A stretch of DNA of 64,000 nt from Palaemon carinicauda (lineage: Eukaryota > Arthropoda > Malacostraca > Decapoda > Palaemonidae), in NCBI RefSeq assembly GCF_036898095.1, contig NC_090765.1, positions 36,506,798 to 36,570,797 on the forward strand, written 5' to 3'. Under the pieces are notes generated by a model. That model made no database searches, had not been told where the DNA came from, and saw nothing but the letters and a program-made list of their open reading frames with translations. The position numbers were made by a program, and so were the translations under genes. Shown here piece by piece: positions 51,807-63,039 of this stretch. Position 1 is the stretch's first letter. Each line of letters opens with the position of its first letter.

Positions 51807-52576
51807 TGCATCGAGTACAAGGGAAACTTTTTTGATAAGAATTTATCTTTGTGGTTTTAAGAGATGGGTGAGATTTAATTATTATTTAAAAACCATTATA
51901 CTAAAGTGCCGTTATTTTTAGCAATATTTTTGAAGCTTAAAAACAGTTTATCTTTTAGAGATATTTTTATCCAAGAAAATTCATTAAGTACATAATAGAT
52001 ATACAAGCTTATATGAAACATTTTCTGTAACCTTTTAACCCTTTTACCCCCAGGCTTTTTGGAAATTTCCAACCCTTAACCCCCAAGGGGTTACTTTTTT
52101 CCCAGCACATTTTGGTGTATATTTCTTTCAAATTGCTCTAACAGCCTTAATTTTTGTCATAGAGAGGTCAGATTGGTCTCATTCTCTTGGAAAATGTCTG
52201 AATTTTCACAAAAAATTATCAAAAATATGAAAAAAATAATTTTTATAGCATTTTTTTGCAAGGACGTACCGGTACGTCCATGGGGGTAAAAGGATGGCTT
52301 TTGTGAAACGTACCAGTACGTCCTTTGGGGGTAAAAGGGTTAAGATTACATGTAAGTGAACTGAATTTGATTTCAAATATTTTATTTTCTTTACAGTTAT
52401 GATATGAAGATAAATATAATGTAGGATGATATTATTTGGTTTTCTGAAAATGTTTGTCTATGAATTTTCTGTTACCATGGTTTCATGTAGCACACTCCAG
52501 TTTACAATACAAAAAAAAGTAAATCAATTTGATACAGTAGAATAAGTAGCTTAAAATGTAGTTTTTTTCTAATAAA
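51807..52576 (+). other. Probable 3' UTR of the host gene
   Basis: No coding sequence follows the stop. AATAAA at 52571-52576 is a candidate polyadenylation signal; nothing else fixes the end. The TTAA-flanked element at 52039-52339 would lie inside this UTR. Confidence 0.4.
52039..52339. mobile_element. piggyBac-type MITE flanked by TTAA
   Basis: About 300 bp with inverted ends CCCTTTTACCCCC and GGGGGTAAAAGGG, flanked by TTAA (52035-52038 and 52340-52343). TTAA targets and CCC/GGG ends fit piggyBac-type transposition. No coding capacity. It holds the 18-bp palindrome GGACGTACCGGTACGTCC (52262-52279) and a near-copy at about 52306-52322. Confidence 0.78.
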
Positions 52577-55166
52577 ATTTTTTCTATCCAAACTTAACTC
52601 TACATTTGTAGTCCATGAAATTCCCCACACCTGAGTCTTTGTAAAGATAACTTAATAGTAGGTACATATTAGAGGATTCCCTCTCCAAACAGTATCTCCT
52701 ACCCTTCCTCCCCACACCTCCATTCACTTATGCCATCACATAGCAATCAAAAAGGGAAAAGGGAAGTTAACTTATATCAAAATGACTTCTTTAATTTTTA
52801 CTTTTAGGGAGTTTTGTGTTCTATTTACGGTTTGCATAAAAACTACGCATATGATACTAATCTGTTACGTTACTAGCAAAACAACTGGGGCTTGCCACCT
52901 ACTAATCCCTTTTAAATTATTTGTAATGGGAAAAAATTATTCGGTGTTCGAATGAATTAATATTCAACCATATTTTTTAAAGGATTATAGTCAAATAGTA
53001 ACGTAAAACTAACTCGTAACAGTAATAAAAGCAAGAGTGATATTTACCAAACCAACGTAAACCCATAATGAGCTAGTCACAGAACCTGCAAGTGACACAA
53101 CCCACCATAATCTGGAACTGTATTCCCCAAAACCTTTGATAATTTGGAGAATCCTAGGATATGAAACACTATCATCACAAATAAAAAAAGGGTTGCTTAA
53201 GAGCACTCATTTTAGCAAGAGGAGGGATATAAGGATCCAAACTACCAACTCTGTATTCTACCTCGCTACATACATGCCTAAAAGAGTGATAAGGATAGCA
53301 GGGTCTAGCGATTTGAGGCTCCACAAGAAGATCTCTACTCTGGAAGACGCAGTTAACATAAGAACCTTTACTGAATGAAACAATATGTGATTGACCACAA
53401 GACCAAATTATGGTAGTTAGGTTAGGGTAAGCAACATGGCAAACAAGTCTGAATTACCACCTACAAGCAAAGACTTTTTGGCTTTCTTTGAATAACTAAA
53501 GTAGTAAACTAAGTCAAGAGTTTTTAGGGCTCATCACTAAAAATTTGTCTGGTGAGTGAGTATTTGATTAATCATATCATCTATAAGCAATAAACAACTA
53601 CCCTAGTCTTCATGGATTTTCCTAGAATTAAAAAACTTCCATTTGCTTGAACTTGAAACATATTATACTCATGTTATTTATACATGCAGAAATGTTGACA
53701 AAAAGTAATAAAAAAAACTTATCACAAACTGAAAGGGGATATGTCCTCAAACCCCAGATGCAATGCAAAAACTAATTAACTTGAAACTGATACCATTAAC
53801 AGCTAGATTGTTTAACTACTTTACCATTGGCATGTATCTTTTGACAGGAAAGAAAATGAGAAAATTTTTAATATATATTGGGAGTAAACATCAATAAACC
53901 AAGCTTCTGGAGAAGAAGCAATAGAAACATCAGAAGTCCATGAAAATAAAATATTCATATACTGTCAAAAGTCAGTGAACAGTAGAAACAATCAGTAAAA
54001 ATTTTGAACACTCAAGAGTGGAAAGAAGAGGTGAAGATTGAAAACCAAAATAAGCATAAAGTACAGGGTAACTGAAAAGGGAGCATAAGACGACGTGTTA
54101 TCAAGGAAGTAGCTGAGTGTTAGTAACAAGTACAGAGCAAAGCTTAACATTGAAATAAGCACCCAATACTGTCAATTGTTCCTCTAAGAAAGGGGATATC
54201 AGGCACACTCATTTTCTTGTCAAAAGCCAATGTGCAGATCGAATGTCTTTCTTGACACCAAGTATGTTTAGTTCAAGAACTTGATATCAAATCTTCTAAT
54301 TATTTTTCTTGTCGGCTGAGAGCCAATGTAGAGGTCTAATGTCTTCTCTTGTACTGTGCATGACGGATGTCAGCATCAGAGCCCTGAAATGAAGTCATCA
54401 TTTAATATCAAAGTTTTGGAATCTTTATTATTCTGCAAAATAAACAAATTTCTATGAAACTTAAAAGCAGTATTATACAATTAAAATGAAAACAAATTTC
54501 TATGAAACTTAAAAGCAGTATTATACAATTAAAATGAACATCATTAGCTATTTACTTTAAGTGCATTATGTACTGACAACTATTTTTAAGTCTTCAAATT
54601 ATGATTACTAAATTTTTATAACCTTTATTACATCCTTATCATCTTTATTATTATTTCAATTGGTTATTTGAGAGGTAACCAAAATGTGAAAAGCAATAAA
54701 CAGAAAACAGTACAGCTGCAGTGTACAAAAGTTCTGTGAAATTTACAGTACTCTCCCTCTGTATATCTCTTGAACAGAACTATGAAAACTATGCTTTTGT
54801 CTTAAAAAACTAAAGAGAATTTGAGCCAAGAATAAACACATATAACACAAAATATTGTAAATTTCAGCAAAACCATTTTGTTGAGAATCGGTAGTTTTCA
54901 GCAAGACACCACTTCTACCCCTCTTGTCTTTTATTTTCTAACATTTCTTCCTGTACTGACTTTTACCACATATCTGTACATTTCTCAACACAACAATAAT
55001 AATTTAAGCCATTGAAAGAAATGGCAATGATTTCAGGTTCAGACTACATTACCTGGTTTACAGGAAAAAATGTTCTTTAAATAATTTTGTATGAGCAGAG
55101 TCAAATTTATAAACTCGTAGAGCTCTTATGATGGGCTCCCTATAAGAGGGTTGAATATCAACCAAA
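52344..55166. other. Intergenic sequence, no supported gene
   Basis: AT-rich. An 80-codon frame at 53136-53378 (+) and a 65-codon frame on the other strand at 53009-53206 with hydrophobic runs are the only candidates, and neither has splice context or recognisable homology. A short tandem duplication lies at 54443-54538. Confidence 0.5.
54443..54538 (+). repeat. Tandem duplication, period 48 bp
   Basis: AACAAATTTCTATGAAACTT through CAATTAAAATGAA is repeated once, essentially identically. Confidence 0.9.
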
Positions 55167-55442
55167 AAATGACAAATTCGTAGATAATTTGTATTTTTCC
55201 TAACTATATAAACCTTAGCTATTTAATAGGGGTTATTACTTTTGGCGTAGCTGAAAAGACAAGCCATTAGATTTTAACGAGTTTACTACCCCACTGCTAG
55301 TTAACAGGGGGGGGGGGTAGGGAGGGTAGCTTGCTTGCTACAACTGCCCCCCCCCCCCCCTCCCTCACACACACCTGTGCTTGAGCTCACTTTGCTTAGA
55401 GGTAGGACTTCAAGGGGGGTACGGCTGGCGGGCAAGTTTGAA
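55167..55442 (-). repeat. Right terminal repeat, DIRS family C
   Basis: Outer end AAATGACAAATTCGTAGATA, mirrored at 55480-55501 in the complementary region. It contains an 11-13 nt G run near 55308 and a 14-17 nt C run near 55345 that could pair as a hairpin. Lengths of these runs are uncertain. Confidence 0.75.
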
Positions 55443-55550
55443 TAAATAGCTAAGGTTTGTATAGTTAGGAAGAATACAAATTATCTACGAATTTGTCATT
55501 TGTTCCGTAACTGACTTACAAACCACGCAATTTAATAGGGGTGACTCACC
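55443..55550. repeat. Internal complementary region, DIRS family C
   Basis: 55443-55501 is the reverse complement of the outer right end at 55167-55225. 55502-55550 should correspond to the outer left end, which is not in the window. Same logic as in families A and B. Confidence 0.75.
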
Positions 55551-56010
55551 CATTAGGAAGGGTGGAAAGTCCCGGCCAGTACTGGCTTTTGGCTTTGCCC
55601 GGGGACTCAATATTTGAGTGTGTCCGCACTCAGCAATAAGGAGTCCCTGCACCTCACTAGAACCTTGTTACGCAAGGACTGCGGCCTACGTAAGCTGTGT
55701 GTGAAGGTATAATAAAGTGTGACCCATCTTAGGAAGTTGACCTGTAGTCCTTTATATGTAAACTTTAGGCTAGGACTCTCCCAATACCACCTCGTCAGGG
55801 TATGGGGACGTGACAGTACTAGCTTAATACTAGGAACACAAGGAAACATGGTTTACCTGCAGTGGTTTGAGGTCAGCTGTGTAGAGAACCCAGGATGCTG
55901 CTTTCCCCAAAGGAGGGGAAGATGAAGAAAAGAATAAGGGCCAGACAAACCTTTTCATTATGCAGACTAAGACTGGGTAACAATTCCCTAAACCTTCTGC
56001 TACTTGTCCA

Positions 56011-57183
56011 TCAAGGAGCCTGAGGTTTAGACCAGCTGTTGTGAAGCCACCACAGGGCCGATAGAAACGTATCGAGCCTCCTGAGGGTCATGTCTTGCAG
56101 GTAAGGGGCTGAGAAGATGGTCTGATGCTTCAACATCCCCGCTTGTAGGACCTGCGTCACTAAATGATGCTCCATGAAGGGCAGGGACGTAGCTACGCCC
56201 CTGACATCATGGGCTCTAGGGCGATGCGACGGAGAAGGGTCAGGATTCAAGGCCGGGTCTAACACCCTGCGAATCTGGGCCGAGATGGTATTCCTGGAGA
56301 CCTTTCTCTTCATTTCCTAGGGTCCACGAACAAGGCTTGAGCCTGGGGACGAACTGCAGCCGTTCTTTAATGACGCCACCTCAGACTCCCTACCGGTAAG
56401 GTAGGAGATGGTCTGGGTCATCTGCTATAGGACGGAGATTCGAAACCTGGAAAGAGTCGAACAGCGGATCCGGCACTCTCGGGTCTGTCTCTTGGCAACA
56501 AACCTCAGGGACGAACCTGAATGTTGCCTCCCCATATACCCCTGAATGGGCAAAGTCAAATGAGAGACCATGTGACTCGCTTGGCTGAAGATAAGGCTAG
56601 CAGGAACACTGTCTACCCAGTAAGGTGGTGATCTGGGGACTTACGTAGTGGTTCGTCAGAGGGTCTCTTTAGAGACTTGAGGATTCGAACCACGTCCCAA
56701 GGAGGAGGTCTCACCTTCGACTGAGGGCAGGAGAGGACAGGGCTTCGCATGCGAAGGAAGAGCTCCAGCGAGGGAGAAATGTGTACAGTATCCCTAGAGC
56801 CAAGACCTAAGGCTGAGTGATAGCCTTTCACAGCCGAAACTGCAAGGCACATTCCATCCCGCAATCCCACGAGGAGCTCCGCTATTGCTGGACGTGGCAT
56901 CGTGTGGAGGGACACCCTCTCCACGACATCGACCACAGCAACTCGCCCCTTCGCCTGGGAGACTACTGCGGAAGATTTGCGCAGGTGTCCAGTCCTCCTT
57001 TTCGCAACTTGTTGCGAAAAACCTCTCTCTTTGAGGAGATGCTGGATAGTCTCCCGGCGGGAAGTTGGAGCAAGCTACGGCTGTGCGGAGGATGATGGCA
57101 TGTGGCTGTGTGAGTAACCGGTGACGTGGGGGGGGGTTCCCTCGGAGGCTCCGTAAGGAGCTACAGAGGGACTGGTGAGCCAT
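56011..57183 (-). pseudogene. Tyrosine recombinase remnant, DIRS family C
   Basis: Fragments in different phases. 56011-56313 reads RAHDVRGVATSLPF and then HQTIFSAPYLQDM, the HxxR box and the Tyr motif of the recombinase. 56613-56936 reads LRDGMCLAVSAVKGYHSALG, matching LRKGRSLSAPTIKGYRSML of family B. The N-terminal part (to about 57183) is recognisable only in pieces. The His, Arg and Tyr codons survive, but the frame is broken between the two blocks. Confidence 0.78.
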
Positions 57184-58700
57184 CTGCGAGAGGCCCTAGC
57201 GGTGCTAGGGAGGTCATTTTTACTGACCGATACTCTGGTCTTGTAGAGTACTCTCCTCATCCACCAGAACGGGGGAAGGCAAACACATCGATGTTGTCCC
57301 CCCGTTGCTGGAAGGCATCCTACCAGAGGGCCTTGGGGTCCGGGACCGGGCAGCAGTACAGCGGGAGCTTGCACCTCAGTGCTGTAGCGAGCCGGTCCAC
57401 AGAGGGAGCCCCACTGAGACAGGCTTTGTAGGCTACTTGAGGATCCAAAGACCACTCGGAATGTGGTGTCCGTGTTCGCACTGCTCAGACTGTCGGCGAG
57501 CCCATTCCTTGCCTGGAATCAAGCGAGCTGCTAAGGAGATCGAGGGGAACTCGAACCATCCCGGTATCTCTACCGCAGGATGGGATGGCTGTACTGAAAA
57601 GTACCTCCTTGTCTGGGCAAGTAAGCCATCACTGTGGTGTTGTTGATCCTCACAACCACAGAGTATTCCACCAGGCAAGGTGGAGCTACGAAAGTGCCAG
57701 AAACACAGTTTCCATCTCTAGTAGATCTAGAGAAGGTACTTCCTGGTTCTGACCACCGGCCTGAGGTCCCGTGGTTCAGGACGTGGGCCCCCCCTTTTCT
57801 TTGACGCGTCCGAAAACAGCCTCAAGTTTAGGGGAAGGACGAGAAGGTCCACCACTCCCTATTGTAGATCCTCGTCTGCTTCCCACCTCGGGGTCCGTCT
57901 GTTCCAGAAGTCCCCTAGGGGTCTCAGCGTCCGGGGAGTCGTGACCCTGACTCCCCCGTGGCCCAAGTCGCCACTGGAGAGAACTCATCCTGAGGCGACT
58001 GTTGGAAACCAGACGAGCCAGGGAGGAGGGACGTAACCACATTGGGTTGGAGGTTCTTCTCGCGTGGGGAAATGTCTTGCGACCTTCCTCCGCCGTGCTA
58101 TATTGTCGCCTGAAGGGAAGGCTTCGGGAGATTGGTGTCTAAGACCAGGCCTAGGTATACCAGACTCTGAGGGGGCTGCGGGGAGGACTCCTCGAGGACC
58201 ACCGTGATCCTTAGAACTTGGTAAAGTTCGAGGAACTTGTCCCGATGACGAAGAAGGGATGCCTTCGAGTCTGCTAGGATCGGCCAGTCACCCAGGAAAC
58301 GGAGGGGACGGATGCCGATCCTGAGAGCCCATGAAGAGGTCAGAGTGGAAGCATCGGTGAACTGTTGAGGTGCTGTGGAGAGACCGAAGCACAGCACCTT
58401 GAACTGGTATATCTGCCTTCCAGGCAAACTCCAAAGTGCTTCCTTGAGGACGGGTGAACCGGGATCGGACGTACACGTCCTACCGGACCAGTGTATACAT
58501 GAGGTCTTGTGGTCTCACCGTGTCTGCTGTCGCCATGCTGAACGGAGACTGTTTGACAACTCTGTACAGAGTCGAGAAGGGAAGGAGACGATTAAGAAGG
58601 CCTCGGAACCCGTTGGCCACCTCTTGGAGGAAGCGTATCTCCAACATGGACTGGACTTCCGCCCGGAGGGCCTGTCCCCTCACCGATCCCTATCCAGGGA
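57184..58700 (-). pseudogene. RT / RNase H / methyltransferase-like remnants, DIRS family C
   Basis: 58098-58427 reads QFKVLCFGLSTAPQQFTDA, then RFLGDWPIL where other families have YLDDW (the first catalytic Asp is lost), then LVYLGLVLDT. 58480-58683 contains SPFSMATADTV, equivalent to TKFSMETTKSV in family B. An RNase H start LFSDAS is readable near 57800-57830 in another phase. Too damaged to encode enzyme. Confidence 0.72.
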
Positions 58701-59930
58701 GGAAGGAGGGGCTCGATACCGACCGGGATTGTTGAAGGAGACAAGCTCAGAGAGCTGGCGCTCTTCATTCCCTGAGACCAGGGCAAGCTGCACTGGCCCA
58801 AGGGAGCCCTTGGGTGAGAAGATTCGGTCCCGGACCGTCTCCTTCCCTTACCAAAGAGGAATCTCTGAATCTGGGGTCCCCTTGAGGTTTCTCCTGAGGG
58901 TCAGAACCTGCCAGAAGGCAAGTTCCGACCCCTAGAGCCTCTCCTCCTGATGGACTGGCAGCGAGGTGTCTCATCCCGGAGGCTCTTCCTGGGGAGACTC
59001 GTAGACATGCCCCAAGGGTTCATCTGGGTCCTGTCGGGTCCTTGCGGAAGACTGGGCCTTAGGATCCCTCCTAGGAGGGAAACAGGAGCCCAGCGATGAA
59101 GGATGCCAGGCTTTTGCCCCCTCCGCACGAGAAGATTCTCAGGAAGAGGCGGGGATTCTGCTTATGGAGTGATGGGGGAGAGAGGACCGGGTCTTCCGAC
59201 CCTCCTGGGGATGGGTAATGCTCATCCGCAGGGGAGGGGAGAAGAAGCCTGAGGAGGGCTCATCGCCTGCGTAAGGACTCGCGAAGGGACAGGATGGTCC
59301 TTGGAGGAGATACCATGCCAGGGATTCCTCTCATCCTCTTCAGGGGGAGAGGAAGTTGCTTCTGATTAGTGACCCCAGTCAGAAGGTACAGGCTCATCGC
59401 CTGCATGAGCGCTTTGACGACGGCGTCCCACCAGGGATGCCGACCGACCCTCGCGGTGACAGGGAGTCCCTCTGGAGGGAAGAGGATCGTTCAATCCCCT
59501 GGAGGAGTTGACTCACGAGGGTTCGCCCGTAGAGAATCTGCAATGAAGGGAGAAGAGACCTTTGACCTTTAACCTTTGCCAGGGATTCCTCTCACCCTCT
59601 TCAGGGGGAGAAGAAGTTGCTACTGATTAGTGACCCCAGTCAGGAGGCACAGGCTCATCGCCTGCATGAGCGCTTTGACGACGGCGGCCCACCACGGATG
59701 CCGACCGACCCTCGCGCTGACAGGGAGTCCCTCTGGAGGGAAGAGGATTGTTCGATCCCCTAGAGGAGTTGACACATGAGGGTTCGCCCGTAGAGAATCT
59801 GCAATGAAGGGAGAAGAGACCTTTGACCTGTCCGGAAACCTCCCCCCTCCGGAGAGGGCGCTGCTCTGCGCTGCGGGGGAGGGAAACGCGAAGGTGGCCT
59901 GACCGCCCTAAGGCCTGATGTAATCAGGGC
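58701..59930 (-). other. Probable gag region of DIRS family C, heavily decayed, with a 261-bp tandem duplication
   Basis: By position this should be gag. Only short frames remain (for example 58765-58974 and 58901-59128 on the minus strand) and I cannot match them to family A or B gag. The region also contains the 261-bp tandem duplication. Confidence 0.4.
59318..59832 (+). repeat. Tandem duplication, period 261 bp
   Basis: CCAGGGATTCCTCTCA through GAGACCTTTGACCT (59318-59578) is repeated at 59579-59832 with scattered differences. Confidence 0.9.
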
Positions 59931-59934
59931 GCGA

Positions 59935-61080
59935 TCGTGTCGGAGAACGGTGCGCCGATCATACGGGTAGCGCGTGAATAAAACATGCGTAGCAGTATAA
60001 TCACGACCGCATGCACGCGAACCCGCGTGAGCGTGGGCTTATCGGCCCTCGCGTGAACAATCCCCGCGCTTCCGCGCGTATGAAGATCGCTGGCGCTTGC
60101 GCGTGAAAGATCGTGGGCGATAGAGTGGGAAACCATCCCACGTGCGAACGCTCTCGGCGATAAAAGATCGTCGGTGCTTGCGTGTGGAAAACCATCCCAC
60201 GCGTGGAAGAAATAACGCTGACGATCTTCGGCACCTACACGTGTACGAAGATCGTCAGCGCTGGTGCGAAAGGATCGTCGGAGACAGTGAGCGGGAAACC
60301 ATTGGTGCCCGCACGCGTACGATCTCAAACTATGTAAGACGATCGTCGGTGATTCGTGCGAGCACGGACGATTTTTGGCGCTCACGCGTGTGCGAAGATT
60401 GTCGGCGAGCGCGCGGGAAACCTCGGTACCAGCGCGCAGACGATCTACGACGATCACGTGCGGGCAACCATCCCACCTGTGGACGAGCGGAAAAAACGCC
60501 CGAGGACGAGTGAGAAATCGCGCGCGGATGATCCGCGATGATCGCGTGAGCCTCAATGGTCGTGCGCGGGAAACCATCCCGCGAACAGACCGATCTTCGG
60601 CGCTTACGCGCACTAAGAAGATCGTCAGCGCTTGCGCGCCTAGCACCAGATCCGAAGATCGCCGATCGCGTGCGGAAAACCGCGCGGACGGCCTCGAAGA
60701 CTGCTTGCGGGACAAAGATCACCGGTGCTTGCGCGTATCAGAAGATTGTCGGCTAACAATCTTCGACAATCGCGCGCGGAAGGGCCTCGAAGATCGCGCG
60801 CAGAAGGGCCTCGAAGATCGCGCGCAGAAGGGCCTCGAAGATCGCGCGCGGAAGGGCCTCGAAGATCGCGCGCGGGAAACCATCCCCCGCGCGGGTGATC
60901 TTCAACGCTTACGCGTTAGCACATATCAGAAGATCGTCGGCTAACAATCCTCGACGATCGTGAGCGGAAAAACCGCAGAAGGGCCTTGAAGATCACGCGC
61001 GCGAAGCCATCCTGCGCGAGTGAAGATCGTAGGCCCCTGTGCAACAGAAGATCGTTGGAGAGCGCGCACGCGCGCTTGAT
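59935..61080. repeat. GC-rich degenerate repeat field (GATCGTCGG / CGCGCG motifs)
   Basis: Irregular repeats of roughly 50-60 bp with recurring GAAGATCGTCGGCGCTTGCGCG-like and GGGAAACCATCCC-like pieces. Strongly CpG-rich compared with the AT-rich surroundings. It is open in several frames on both strands (263 codons on the minus strand at 59924-60715, 189 codons on the + strand at 60375-60944) simply because the repeats lack stops. It lies at the 5' side of family C. Confidence 0.75.
60777..60872 (+). repeat. 24-bp tandem repeat, about 4 units
   Basis: Unit AAGGGCCTCGAAGATCGCGCGCAG, near-perfect. On the + strand it reads LEDRAQKG or LEDRARKG, eight residues per unit, in the frame 60375-60944. 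Confidence 0.9.
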
Positions 61081-61567
61081 TGAAGGATCGGCTAACTCGT
61101 AGATCAGGAACTGGGATGTGTCCCTAGCCTAAAAGGGAGGGCATCCCCTGAAGCGGACCAGGAGGTCTGCTTCAGTGCCGACGATCAACTGAGGTACTGC
61201 TAAATACTTCAAGGAGTGGTCTCTGTGAGGTACCTTTCCCGCGAACGGGAGAGGTGCCCTTCGTAGAAGAGACTTGGAGACACTGTAGGCTGAACCGCTG
61301 GTGAGCGCCTGTGCGCTATCTCAGGAACCCCAACGATGTGCGCAAATGTGCAGGGAACGTTGGTAGCAGCCTAACTGAATACTGGAGGCAGTCTCAGGAA
61401 CGGCAGGAACAGCAGTCGAGCGCTAGCTCGCAAGGGAACGTTGGCACGCAGGGGATACCTGGCACTTAAGGGACTTACTCAAGGTGTGAGAAAGTCTCTT
61501 CTGCCCCGAAGGGAGGAGCCCATTAGATAACGGGGGCGTGGGCGCCCGAGGCGCGTCAGCAGTCAGG
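61081..61567. other. Sequence between the repeat field and the LINE
   Basis: No ORF or repeat recognised. Probably part of family C or its insertion site. Confidence 0.4.
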
Positions 61568-61698
61568 ATTGATTGATTGATTGAAACTTTTCTGGCATCC
61601 TGACATCTAAGGTCATTGACGCCGATACCATTTACTGTATATGAAAATTAAAAGAGAATTCGATTAAAACCATAAAAATTAAGAAGTCATTACAATAG

Positions 61699-63031
61699 TT
61701 AAATAGTTATCAGAAGACCTGCTTCTGAAATAAATCTAAAAATTCCACTCACATAGTAAGACACATCATGTCCAAGAATCTTGGCAAGGATAAACCTGCC
61801 ATCCTCACCTCGAGCCTCGAACAGATATCTATTTCTTAAGTTAGTAAAATTAGGGCATTCGGTCAACAAATGCCTCACTGTTAAAGGTACTAAACAGTCC
61901 TCGCAATACGGTTGGTGTTGGCCCTTCAGCAGAAACTCGTGTGTCAACCGTGTGACCACTACGGAGACGACAAAGAGTCGTCTCCCATTTTCGGGGTATC
62001 ATGTTATACCTCCAAGGTGATATGATATTTGTTACTTCCCTCATTTTATTGCCATCTTGACTATCCCAGTGCTGTTGCCATTTATCACAAACCAATTTCT
62101 TGATGTAAGGTAGGAAATCGTTACACGGAATGGGATACCTCCTTGGTAGCAACTCGGATGCCGCATTCTTCGCCAGTAAATCTGCCTTCTCATTCCCAGA
62201 TACACCAACATGTGCTGGAACCCAACAAAATCGAACTGTTATACCTTTCCGTCCAATAATAAAAACCCATTCTAAAATCTTTAAAACTAGAGGGTTACTA
62301 GAATTTAAAACTTCTAAAGCTTGAAGAACACTCCTTGCATCACTAAAAATTGTAAAATTACCCTCCTTTTCCAAAGCTATTTTCTCAATAGCGGTTAATA
62401 TGCCATACAGTTCGGCAGTAAATATGGAAGCTGTTAGAGGAAGTGCACCTCTACAATTAAAATCATTACTATGTACTCCAAATCCAACGCCAGCATCAGA
62501 TTTGGAGCCATCAGTATATATAAAAGTCGATCCACTTTGTTCTTCAACATGTTCCATAAAAAGAGACATGGATTCTAAGTCACTCATATTCTTCTTAACT
62601 CCAATAAAGTATCTACAAAAAGATATGTCAGGTAAATTCCATGGAGGCGTTGATGATACCTTGAATGGAAGCACCTTATTTCTAATTATATCCAGATTGT
62701 TTAATAATTGTTTAACCCGAAACCCAAAAGATTGAGGAGATTTTGGGTGCAACTCAAAGTAGGTTGAGTGCCTTACAAGGCTTGCAGTCTGAAAGGCTGA
62801 AGAATTAGGAAGTCTTTGCAATCTAAACCAATACCGAATAATAGAGGACATTCGGTAAAGGTCTAGAGGCAACTCCCCAGCATCAACAAGGAGACTTGTG
62901 ATAGGGGAGGTTCTAAAGGCTCCTGTGGACAATCTAATGCTAGCATGATGTATTGAATCTAGTATTTTTAACTGGCTTGGGGTTGCTGAGGAGTATATTT
63001 CGCATCCATAGCTAATTTTGGAAAATATCAA
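61699..63031 (-). pseudogene. LINE RNase H and C-terminal CCHC region, frameshifted
   Basis: The long frame 61850-63031 holds the RT thumb-like part (ILDSIHHASIRLSTGAFR), then RNase H: YTDGSKSDAGVGF, TAELYGILTAIE, FSDARSVLQAL and VSGNEKADLLAKNAA, so all four acidic positions are present. Near 61957 one base is missing. The protein continues in another phase (61699-61959) with CEDCLVPLTVRHLLTEC, a CCHC zinc-like motif that ends I/Jockey-type LINE proteins. Confidence 0.82.
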
Positions 63032-63039
63032 GGCCTTGT

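Larger units (their letters stand above)
55167..61567 (-). mobile_element. DIRS-like retrotransposon, family C, minus strand, decayed (left end not found)
   Basis: On the minus strand the order is a GC-rich 5' region (about 61500-58700), RT/RNase H/methyltransferase-like remnants, recombinase remnants, internal complementary region (55443-55550) and right terminal repeat (55167-55442). Every coding domain is interrupted. The predicted left end (starting GTTCCGTAACTGACTTAC on the minus strand) is not found before the LINE at 61568. Either the LINE inserted into this element and the left end lies beyond the window, or it is deleted. Confidence 0.8.

Noticed and set aside
53009..53378. Possible small gene: 65 hydrophobic codons on the minus strand or 80 codons on the + strand
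   Set aside because: No homology recognised, no convincing splice or start context, and the two frames overlap on opposite strands.
60375..60944. 189-codon Arg-rich frame and the 263-codon minus-strand frame at 59924-60715
   Set aside because: Low-complexity translation of CpG-rich repeats, open on both strands; no domain and no intact element context.
59935..61080. Regularly spaced short repeats that could suggest a CRISPR array
   Set aside because: Units are degenerate and of variable spacing, the genome is a eukaryote, and there are no cas genes. The 24-bp units are directly adjacent with no spacers.
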